Assembly (NCBI RefSeq): GCF_000380085.1
Contig: NZ_KB904559.1
Coordinates: forward strand, 1 to 64,000
Direction of reading: 5' to 3'
DNA: 64,000 nt
DNA from: Streptococcus merionis DSM 19192
GTDB taxonomy: Bacteria > Bacillota > Bacilli > Lactobacillales > Streptococcaceae
The notes beneath the pieces were generated by a model that worked only from the letters and a program-made list of their open reading frames with translations, was not told the DNA's origin and did not search any database. The translations under genes were made by a program, and so were the position numbers. Of the stretch, positions 57,227-64,000 are shown one piece after another. Every line of letters begins with the position of its first letter. Positions within the stretch are counted from its first letter, which is position 1.

Positions 57227-59467
57227 TTATTTCAAATACCTCAATCTCAAAGCATTGGTCACGACGGATACAGAGCTAAGACTCATGGCAAGGCCAGCCA
57301 GCATAGGGTCAAGCAGGGGGCCACCAAAAAGGTACAGCAAACCCATGGCAACTGGGATACCCAGAACATTGTAGGCAAAAGCCCAAAAGAGATTTTGCTT
57401 GATATTACGGATAGTCGCGCGACTGAGTTTGAGGGAGGCTGGCACATCTTGAAGATCCCCATGCATGAGGACGATATCGGCAGATTCGATAGCTACATCT
57501 GTCCCAGAACCAATCGCGATGCCAACGTCAGCTTGCACCAGTGCTGGAGCATCATTGATACCATCACCAACCATGGCAACCTTCTGACCATTAGCTTGCA
57601 GGCGCTTAACAGCTTGGACCTTGTCCGCTGGTAACACTTGGCTAACAACCTCGGTCACACCTACCTCTGCCGCGATCGAATGGGCGGTTTTTTCATGGTC
57701 TCCTGTCAGCATGACAACAGACAGCCCCATACTTTTAAGCTGATCAATAGCAGCCTTGCTAGTCTCTTTGATCTGATCCGCCACTGCGATCAGGCCTGCC
57801 AGTTGGCCGTCTGAAGCGAGATAAAGGGGAGTCTGACCAGATTGCGCAAGCAGGGCATCTAGACGAGCTAGACTGGAGATGTCAACTCCCTGCTGCGCCA
57901 TAAGCTTGGCATTTCCTAGAGCTAGCTGGTGATTGCGGTAACGAGCAGTCAAGCCCTGTCCTGATACTGCTTCAAAGTCGTTGATAGGCAAGAGGTCAAG
58001 TCCTGCTTCCTTCGCTGCATCCAGTAACGCTTGAGCCATGGGGTGCTCGGAGCCAACCTCGCTAGAGGCCGCTAGGCGAAGAAGTTCTTGCTCTGTCCAA
58101 GGAGCTTGTGGATGAAGACTAGTCACGCGGGGACGCCCCTCGGTGATCGTCCCTGTCTTATCCAGAACAACTGTGTCAATCATATGAGTAGCCTCTAAAG
58201 CCTGTCCCGACTTCACCAAAATGCCTTGCTCAGCCCCCTTACCGGTACCGACCATGATGGCGGTCGGCGTTGCCAAACCAAGGGCACACGGACAGGCGAT
58301 GACTAAGACAGAGACAAAGATTTGCAAGGCAAAATCCAAACCCTTACCCCCAACAATCAGCCAGCCTAGAGCTGCTAGCGTCGCTAGACCAATCACAATC
58401 GGCACGAAGTAAAGAGAAATGCGATCAGCCATGGCCGCAATCGGCGCTTTAGATCCTTGAGCCTGCTCGACCAACTGAATAATTTGAGCCAGAGTGGTTT
58501 CGTCTCCAACTCGAGTGGCTCGGTAGTCTATGCTACCATTTTGATTTATGGTAGCGCTGATAACCTGATCACCGACAGCCTTAGACACTGGCAGACTCTC
58601 ACCCGTAATCATGGCCTCGTCAACACTAGTCTGGCCTGAAACGATTTCCCCATCAACAGGAATACTTTCGCCTGGTTTGACACGAACAATATCTCCGACC
58701 TTAATATCCTCGGTATCAATCTCAACGACCTGATCATAGCGAATGACCGTTGCCTTTTTGGGAGATAGATGAATCAAATGCTCAATGGCCTGAGAAGTCT
58801 GCCCCTTAGCCCTAGCTTCTAAAAGCTTACCCAGCATGATCAAACTGATAATGACAGCGACAGACTCTAGATAGAGGTGATGAGCAAAATGAGTCTCTCC
58901 CTGACTGATACTGTAGATGGCATACAGCCCATAAACAAAGGCGGCACCTGTTCCCACGGCAATGAGACTGTCCATATTAGGATGGCCTTTTACCAGATTT
59001 CGAAAACCTCGCACGTAGAAACCACGACCCTGCCACATAACTGGCACGGTCAAAATGAACTGGGCCATAGCAAAATTCAGAGGTTCCTCGTCTGGCGACA
59101 ACAGAGCTGGTACAGGCAATCCGACCATCGTTCCCATAGAGAGATAAAGCAAGGGTAGCGCCAATGCAATAGCAATAAGGGTTGAGCGTTTTTGGCTTTG
59201 ATAACGAGCGAGCTTCTCAGCCTTTTCAGCCTGATAAGCCGATTGTCCCCGCTCGGTCTTCTCTGACAAGCCATAGCCCACATCCTCTACTGCCTTAACG
59301 ACCGCCTGCCAATCAAAATCCGCCTGATTGGTCTTAGCTGTGAGGCGTTCTGTGGCTAGATTGACTGAGACCTCCACAATTCCTGGTACATCTTTCACTG
59401 CCATTTCAACAGTTGCCGAGCAGGCAGCACAGGTCATTCCCGATACCTTAAATATTTTCTCAACCAT
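57227..59467 (-). CDS. copA: Copper-exporting P-type ATPase CopA
   Basis: A 746-residue P1B ATPase. An N-terminal HMA domain has GMTCAAC (residues 10-16); the actuator has TGES; CPC is in the membrane ([13 protein letters not shown]); DKTGT is phosphorylated; GDGINDAP is the hinge. Eight helices expected. It pumps Cu(I) out of the cell. Start overlaps copY stop by 8 bases. Confidence 0.95.
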   Translation of the reverse strand: MVEKIFKVSGMTCAACSATVEMAVKDVPGIVEVSVNLATERLTAKTNQADFDWQAVVKAVEDVGYGLSEKTERGQSAYQAEKAEKLARYQSQKRSTLIAIALALPLLYLSMGTMVGLPVPALLSPDEEPLNFAMAQFILTVPVMWQGRGFYVRGFRNLVKGHPNMDSLIAVGTGAAFVYGLYAIYSISQGETHFAHHLYLESVAVIISLIMLGKLLEARAKGQTSQAIEHLIHLSPKKATVIRYDQVVEIDTEDIKVGDIVRVKPGESIPVDGEIVSGQTSVDEAMITGESLPVSKAVGDQVISATINQNGSIDYRATRVGDETTLAQIIQLVEQAQGSKAPIAAMADRISLYFVPIVIGLATLAALGWLIVGGKGLDFALQIFVSVLVIACPCALGLATPTAIMVGTGKGAEQGILVKSGQALEATHMIDTVVLDKTGTITEGRPRVTSLHPQAPWTEQELLRLAASSEVGSEHPMAQALLDAAKEAGLDLLPINDFEAVSGQGLTARYRNHQLALGNAKLMAQQGVDISSLARLDALLAQSGQTPLYLASDGQLAGLIAVADQIKETSKAAIDQLKSMGLSVVMLTGDHEKTAHSIAAEVGVTEVVSQVLPADKVQAVKRLQANGQKVAMVGDGINDAPALVQADVGIAIGSGTDVAIESADIVLMHGDLQDVPASLKLSRATIRNIKQNLFWAFAYNVLGIPVAMGLLYLFGGPLLDPMLAGLAMSLSSVSVVTNALRLRYLK

Positions 59468-59909
59468 GATGGTGACCTCCGTGTTGGCCGCAGGTGCATT
59501 GCCCTGGAATACAGTTGCAAATCAAGCGTTCTGGCGCTTGGTCACGTTTTTCTAAAGCTAGCTGGCTGATCTGTTCTAGATCCGTTTGGCTAAACTGGCC
59601 TGTCTCTATCAAAAGCCTCACCAAGTCAACCTGCTTGGTATTGCAAACGCTAGCCTGTAAACTCTCAAGACTCTGGCGTAGCTGCTCGTCTTCGCTGACT
59701 AAGGGGAAATACTGGAATTTCTTTCCTGATTTTTCTGCAGCTACCAAAGCTTTATTTTTCAAACGCCCCAAGAGGGTCTTAATGGTTACTCCCTGCCAGT
59801 CGTAAGCCTGACTTAGGCTGGCTATAACCTGTGCGCTGGTTGCTCCAGGACTAGCCCAAAGCACGCGCATCACTTGCCACTCTGCCTGAGACATGGTTTC
59901 TCTTTCCAT
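59460..59909 (-). CDS. copY: Copper-responsive repressor CopY
   Basis: A 149-residue BlaI/CopY-type repressor. The winged helix ([20 protein letters not shown]) is followed by a tail with [11 protein letters not shown], the CxCx4CxC site where Cu(I) displaces Zn to release DNA. The extra His-rich end (GGHHHG) may also bind metal. It starts the copYA operon; cop boxes lie upstream. Confidence 0.95.
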   Translation of the reverse strand: MERETMSQAEWQVMRVLWASPGATSAQVIASLSQAYDWQGVTIKTLLGRLKNKALVAAEKSGKKFQYFPLVSEDEQLRQSLESLQASVCNTKQVDLVRLLIETGQFSQTDLEQISQLALEKRDQAPERLICNCIPGQCTCGQHGGHHHG

Positions 59910-59933
59910 CTATTTCTTAACCTCCACAAAATT

Positions 59934-59975
59934 GATTACACTTGTCATCTATATAGATAGATTACATCTGTAATC
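59934..59975. promoter_or_regulatory. Cop boxes before copY
   Basis: GATTACATCTGTAATC (59960-59975) is a perfect palindrome holding TACATCTGTA, the CopY consensus TACANNTGTA. A second, imperfect box TACACTTGTC lies at 59937-59946. Two boxes are common before copY. Confidence 0.8.
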
Positions 59976-60021
59976 ATAAAATGTCAAGAAAAACCCTTTA
60001 GCAAATTTCAATGCTTAGGGA

Positions 60022-60429
60022 CTACTTTTTTATGACACGATTATTCTCTTGGAGAAAATGAATAATGTCTTCTTTTAGTTCTTCAAAATCACCTTGAAAA
60101 GTTACGATGTCAATAGTCTTTTGAAGGCCATCATTTAAGGATAGATTCGATTGATAGCCATTCATAGCAAGAAACATGTGTAGCGCTAGAACAGCAGTAC
60201 GTTTATTAGCGTTATAAAAAGGGTGTTTTTTAATTAAGTTAATCCAGATGATAGCAGCCTTGCTATAAATGTCTGGATATAAAACCTTATCGAAAATTTC
60301 TTGTTTGGGCTGCTCCACAATCATTTGGAGACTATTAATGTCAGCGATTCCAACGGGTTCTTTGGGAGAATATTTCCCAATGACCATAACGTTGATTTTG
60401 ATAAGATCTTCTGCTGTGAGATATTTCAT
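60022..60429 (-). CDS. Doc-type toxin (Fic fold)
   Basis: A 135-residue protein of the death-on-curing group. HPFYNANKR (about residues 69-77) is the Fic/Doc motif; Doc of phage P1 phosphorylates EF-Tu. ATG overlaps the antitoxin TGA (ATGA). With the AbrB-type partner it forms a type II toxin-antitoxin pair. Confidence 0.85.
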   Translation of the reverse strand: MKYLTAEDLIKINVMVIGKYSPKEPVGIADINSLQMIVEQPKQEIFDKVLYPDIYSKAAIIWINLIKKHPFYNANKRTAVLALHMFLAMNGYQSNLSLNDGLQKTIDIVTFQGDFEELKEDIIHFLQENNRVIKK

Positions 60430-60647
60430 TTATCCACCAATTCTTTCAAAAGCTCATCGTATTGCGTCATGGCATTTTCAAGTTCTTTATCAAAATTAAA
60501 TCTTGGCTCCGCTTTGCGAATAATCACCGTATTTCCAGATGTCACAAATTCGATTTCTTCCCCAATTTCTGCACCTAGCATTTCTTTTATATTGCTTGGA
60601 ATAGTAATAACAGTACTATTTCCTGTTTTTCTTAAAATAACGTTCAT
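60426..60647 (-). CDS. AbrB/SpoVT-type antitoxin
   Basis: A 73-residue protein with a swapped-hairpin AbrB DNA-binding part (LRKTGNSTVITIPSNIKEML) and a C-terminal tail (about 50-73) that should bind the toxin. Upstream lie AAAGGGGA and AT-rich palindromes (60680-60710) that may be its operator. Confidence 0.85.
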   Translation of the reverse strand: MNVILRKTGNSTVITIPSNIKEMLGAEIGEEIEFVTSGNTVIIRKAEPRFNFDKELENAMTQYDELLKELVDK

Positions 60648-60900
60648 CGTATATCCCCTTTCATTCTATAAATACATTGTATCAAAAATATACAAAAAAT
60701 ACAGTATATACACCGGGTGAATGATGTCATTTCTCAACTACATAAGCTCCGAGAACTAATTTTTGAGAATCTAATCACTACTATTGAAGGATTAAGGTAA
60801 AAGTGCTTGCTTTGATTTAATAGATTTTTGCATGTTTCGTTACTGACACCCAAAAAGGGAGTGAGACAGACAGCCATGATGGCTTCGCCCACACCCCAAA

Positions 60901-60956
60901 AAAACAAATCATCAGGAAAGATCAGAATGACACTTTTTGAACTGATGATTTGTTTT
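60901..60956 (-). terminator. Terminator of adcA
   Basis: AAAACAAATCATCAG and CTGATGATTTGTTTT form a perfect 15-bp stem; the minus strand continues TTTTTTT. It is about 80 bases after adcA. The rest of the gap 60648-61034 shows only a GCCATGATGGC motif near 60880. Confidence 0.8.
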
Positions 60957-61034
60957 ACTTTAAATTATTGTTTGTTATTTCAGTCACCAAGATGATAGCC
61001 CATTTTCATCCCAATACTGATAAACCAGTTGCTA

Positions 61035-62540
61035 TCAATGTGCCAACATTTCTTGGGCAATTTCAAATGCATTCATCCCAACGGGGTAATAAGTTGGCCA
61101 GTTATCCATTTCCTCCAAGAGTTTTTCTTGGCTCTCACTGCCAAAGTAGATGTGGAAATGCCCAGCCTTGACAGGAGCGATGTTGTGGTCGCTGAACTGA
61201 ACATACTTGTAGTCGCCAGCGTCGTCATTGGTCGCTTCAAAAAGGAAGCGAACCCCACGATTGCCTTTCTTATAAGTCAAAATTTTATAGCCGACATACT
61301 TGTAAGTATTTTTATGCGCCTTACCATCAGCAATGAACTCCATCGTGTCACCATCAATGTTGATTTTCTCAACATTCGTCTTGTAGCCAACATCATAGTA
61401 GTCCTTGTACTCCGCCGCTGTCATAGCGCCGTTTGACTCCTTAGCCTTGTAGTCCCAAACTTGGTCAAAACTACCATCAAGCAAGTAAGGGTAGACCGAC
61501 TGCCACTGACCCGCGTAATCTGAGAGTTTGCGGTCTGCCACAGCGCTATCTTCAAAGTAACCCGCATAGACCGTTTTAGCTGGCTCACCAGATTCCGGTA
61601 AGACCTCAGTGCCTTCGGTCTCTGTCGTCAATTTCAAAGCTTCAAGGTTCGCTTGTGCCGTTGAAATGTAGTCTTCCCCAGCTTTCATCGCTTCGGCTGT
61701 CAGGCTTTCCAATGGATTCAAAACCGCTGTTTCAACGCCTGTTTCCTTGGCCAAAGTTTCAGCAACTGCTGATGACGCTGTTTCTTCAAAGTAGATGTAC
61801 TTGATGTCATATTTTTTAATGTATTCTGCCAATTCTGCCAGACGTGTCGCAGATGGCTCCGCGTCAGGTGTCAAACCAGATACAGCAATCTCTTTTAAAC
61901 CGTAGTCCAAGGCCAGATAGTTAAAGGCAGCGTGCTGTGTGACAAAACTCTTTTGCTTAGCTTTAGAAAGTGTGTCACTATACTTTTTGTCTAGCGCCTC
62001 TAATTTTTTGATATAAGCATCTGCATTTTTTGTGAAGGCCTCCTTATCATCAGGATAAGCTTCAACTAACTGATCACGAATGGTTTTCACCATCTTGATG
62101 GCCCGATAAGGCGATACCCAGACGTGTGGATCGTATTCGTGACTGTGGCCTTCTTCATCGTGGTCGTGGTGATGATCCTCAGAACCCGGCAAGAGCAACA
62201 TGCCCTCAGTTGCCGAAATGACCTTAACGCCAGACTTTGATTTCGTTAAGTTCTCCTCTAAATCGTGAACCCATGTTTCCATGTTTTCATTCGCATAGAC
62301 AAAAGCATCTGCATCTTCGATAGTTGCAATATCCTTAGCTGACGGCTCAAAACCGTGAACCTCAGTACCTGCCTCCACCAAAAGCTCAACGTTAGCTTTA
62401 TCTCCAACGATTTGCTTGGTAAATTCATAAACTGGGTAGAACGTTGTCACAATCGTCCGCTTGTCCGAACCTGATTGATTTGAACAAGCTGCTAAAAGCA
62501 CTGCAAACAATGATAAGCCAAGTAAGGCTAATTTTTTCAT
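61035..62540 (-). CDS. adcA: Zinc-binding lipoprotein AdcA with ZinT domain
   Basis: A 501-residue lipoprotein (lipobox LAACS, Cys-19). Residues 25-310 form the ZnuA-like domain, with the acidic His loop EDHHHDHDEEGHSHEYDPHVW; residues 320-501 are a ZinT domain with HFHIYFG. Both can bind zinc for AdcBC. ATG at 62540 follows AGGAG. A hairpin repeat fills its upstream region and separates it from adcB. Confidence 0.95.
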   Translation of the reverse strand: MKKLALLGLSLFAVLLAACSNQSGSDKRTIVTTFYPVYEFTKQIVGDKANVELLVEAGTEVHGFEPSAKDIATIEDADAFVYANENMETWVHDLEENLTKSKSGVKVISATEGMLLLPGSEDHHHDHDEEGHSHEYDPHVWVSPYRAIKMVKTIRDQLVEAYPDDKEAFTKNADAYIKKLEALDKKYSDTLSKAKQKSFVTQHAAFNYLALDYGLKEIAVSGLTPDAEPSATRLAELAEYIKKYDIKYIYFEETASSAVAETLAKETGVETAVLNPLESLTAEAMKAGEDYISTAQANLEALKLTTETEGTEVLPESGEPAKTVYAGYFEDSAVADRKLSDYAGQWQSVYPYLLDGSFDQVWDYKAKESNGAMTAAEYKDYYDVGYKTNVEKINIDGDTMEFIADGKAHKNTYKYVGYKILTYKKGNRGVRFLFEATNDDAGDYKYVQFSDHNIAPVKAGHFHIYFGSESQEKLLEEMDNWPTYYPVGMNAFEIAQEMLAH

Positions 62541-62565
62541 GTGAAAATCTCCTGTATTCATTAAG

Positions 62566-62745
62566 GTATGAGGGCGTGTAAAAATCCGATGGAAAATGGC
62601 GGTAAGTCAGCCATCTTTGATGGCGTCGACGCACCCCGACCAAGACGACTAGGGTTTTCACAGATGAAATCGAAGAAAACCCAGACGGCTACGGTCTTAG
62701 TCATACCAAAATCAATCTAGGATTTTAGGCCGAATTCAGTTGGTT
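62566..62745. repeat. Composite A/B hairpin repeat in adcA leader
   Basis: Outer parts are type A (AAAAATCCGATGGAAAATGG ... GGATTTTAGGCCGAATTCAG), inner part is type B. Stems GCCATC/GATGGC (62610-62624) and GGGTTTTC/GAAAACCC (62652-62682) differ from the copy at 9.7 kb at both arms. The repeat ends 26 bases before the adcA start, so any adcB-adcA read-through RNA would fold here. Confidence 0.7.
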
Positions 62746-62749
62746 AAGA

Positions 62750-63000
62750 TACAAAGCCCGTTAAGAAAAGCAATAGATTTGTTTAAAAACACGCTATAGA
62801 ATCCTACTTTTTGGGAAAAATTGACTCTTAAACCATTTTCTGAATTCCGAACTAGGTTAATGACAAATGCTAGTAAGTCAAAATTCTTCAATTTCGTAGT
62901 TGTCCCAACTTGAACGACTAGATGTTTACAGATAAAGAAATCTAGACAGTTACGAGCCTAATCCTACCAAACGAAATCTAACTTTTTAGAGCGTGTTTCT
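62750..63000. repeat. Decayed A/B hairpin repeat after adcB
   Basis: CAAAGCCCGTTAAGAAAAGC opens as in type A. Inside, AAATT/AATTT (62881-62894) and CTAGAT/ATCTAG (62918-62945) occupy the places of the type B stems, again with different bases. The end TTTTTAGAGCGTG resembles the copy near 26.4 kb. Confidence 0.5.
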
Positions 63001-63113
63001 TTCATTTTATACACATCAAAAATCAAATGCTAAACGATCTCTCTCCTATCTCCCACTTGAAATAGGTATCAGCTACCTGCGGTGTCGTTCTCTGATTTGA
63101 CTTTGAGAGAGTG

Positions 63114-63920
63114 TTATTTTATTATTTTTTTCAAGACATTGACCACCACAAAAATGATGATAAAAATCATGGTAATACTAGCAGAGGCCGGTGTCTCCAT
63201 ATAGTAGGAAATGTAGAGCCCCGACAACATCCCGATAAAGCCGATTCCGACTGACCAGGCCATGACTGTCTTAAAGCTTTTCCCCAAACGCAGAGCAATT
63301 GAAGCTGGCAACACCATAATGGTTGAGACCAGCAGTGCTCCCGCAGCTGGGATCATCAGCGCAATAGCAACCCCTGTCACCATATTAAAGAGAATGGACA
63401 TCCCCCGCACTGGCAAGCCATCCACAAAGGCCGTATCCTCATCAAAGGTCAAGATATACATCGGTCGCAAAAAGAGGGCTGTTAGTATTAAGACAATCGC
63501 TGCGATCACAAAGAGAGCAATGACCTGTGATTGGGTAATGGTCAGAATTGAGCCAAAGAGGTACTGGTCTAAACTCATGCTGGAAGACCCACCAGACTTG
63601 CTCGTCACAATCAAGGAGATAGCCAGACCTGTTGACATAAGAATGGCTGTTCCGATTTCCATAAAATCCTTGTAGAGCGTCCGCAGATATTCTAGGAAAA
63701 TCGCTGCGATAAGAACAACTATAACCGTCGCCAAACTTAAATCAATTCCCAGAATCAAGCCGAAAGCCACACCGGCTAGGGACACATGGCTAAGCGTATC
63801 ACTCATCAGCGACTGTCTGCGCAAAATCAGAAAAATCCCCAAAATTGGAGCAAAAGAAGCCATAGCCACCATAGCCATAAAGGCTCGTTGCATAAAGGTG
63901 TAATCAAACAGACTAAGCAT
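63114..63920 (-). CDS. adcB: Zinc ABC transporter permease AdcB
   Basis: A 268-residue ABC-3 permease, about eight helices, with LMSDTLSHVSLAGVAFGLIL and PAAGALLVSTIMVLPASIAL. It overlaps adcC by 8 bases. The 573-base gap before adcA is unusual for this operon and is full of repeats. Confidence 0.93.
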   Translation of the reverse strand: MLSLFDYTFMQRAFMAMVAMASFAPILGIFLILRRQSLMSDTLSHVSLAGVAFGLILGIDLSLATVIVVLIAAIFLEYLRTLYKDFMEIGTAILMSTGLAISLIVTSKSGGSSSMSLDQYLFGSILTITQSQVIALFVIAAIVLILTALFLRPMYILTFDEDTAFVDGLPVRGMSILFNMVTGVAIALMIPAAGALLVSTIMVLPASIALRLGKSFKTVMAWSVGIGFIGMLSGLYISYYMETPASASITMIFIIIFVVVNVLKKIIK

Positions 63921-64000
63921 GTTCCACCTCCGAATCTAGCGCAGCACCAGAATGATGGTGAGTCTCATGTAGATTAAAGCACCGCCAAGGCGAGTCTTGA
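63913..64000 (-). CDS. adcC: Zinc ABC transporter ATPase AdcC, C-terminal end
   Basis: The last 28-29 residues are seen, ending TAG at 63913-63915. The tail has HETHHHSGAALDSEVEHA; a His-rich end is usual for AdcC. The remainder and the expected adcR lie beyond the window. Confidence 0.85.
   Translation of the reverse strand, partial: QDSPWRCFNLHETHHHSGAALDSEVEHA

Overview
The window is chromosomal DNA of a low-GC Gram-positive coccus, almost certainly a Streptococcus. Support comes from the complete S10-spc-alpha ribosomal protein cluster with streptococcal-type proteins, the run degV / rlmB / mrnC / cysS / cysE / pnp, an LPXTG wall-anchored protein, and the adcCBA, copYA and tro-type metal systems. 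Gene content fits the S. suis clade best, but that species-level guess is inference. Nearly every gene is on the minus strand. Only the DtxR-type regulator, a ClbS-like protein, one zinc alcohol dehydrogenase and the transposase remnants at the left edge are on the plus strand.

Left edge (1-2.2 kb): an IS graveyard of ISL3 and IS30 transposase scraps and ISL3-type ends, with broken ABC-exporter genes. 2.2-18 kb: one long minus-strand ribosomal operon, transcribed rpsJ to rplQ, with secY, adk, infA and rpoA inside. It has a good promoter before rpsJ and a terminator after rplQ. Several spacers in it are unusually long and hold hairpin repeats. 18.6-34.4 kb: housekeeping genes: degV, rlmB, mrnC, cysS, a nucleoside phosphorylase, acetyltransferases, cysE, pnp, pepF and ruvB, plus a few unknown membrane or secreted proteins. 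35-42 kb: pepO, then a manganese/iron ABC transporter (troABCD type) with a divergent DtxR-family regulator. 42-48 kb: ClbS-like protein, rpmG-rpmF, HAD phosphatase, AI-2E permease, MATE exporter, thrC. 48-54 kb: three alcohol dehydrogenases (adhE, a threonine-dehydrogenase-like ADH, adhP) whose promoters all carry cre-like sites over the -35 box, adhE with a Rex-like site as well. 54-60 kb: copper genes copY-copA and, separately, copZ; between them lies an LPXTG surface protein. 60-64 kb: an AbrB/Doc toxin-antitoxin pair and the zinc genes adcC (partial), adcB and adcA.

The most unusual signal is an 18-base homopolymer of G (minus strand) exactly between the -35 (TTGACA) and -10 (TATAAT) boxes of the surface-protein gene. 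It is a likely slipped-strand, phase-variable promoter, with a spacer of 27 nt as read here. The second is a family of dispersed intergenic hairpin repeats whose stems change in sequence but stay paired between copies. They sit between ribosomal protein genes, before adcA, between cysE and pnp, and before pepO. Third, a group II intron 5' remnant appears to lie directly behind the adhE terminator. No tRNA, rRNA, CRISPR array or prophage was seen.
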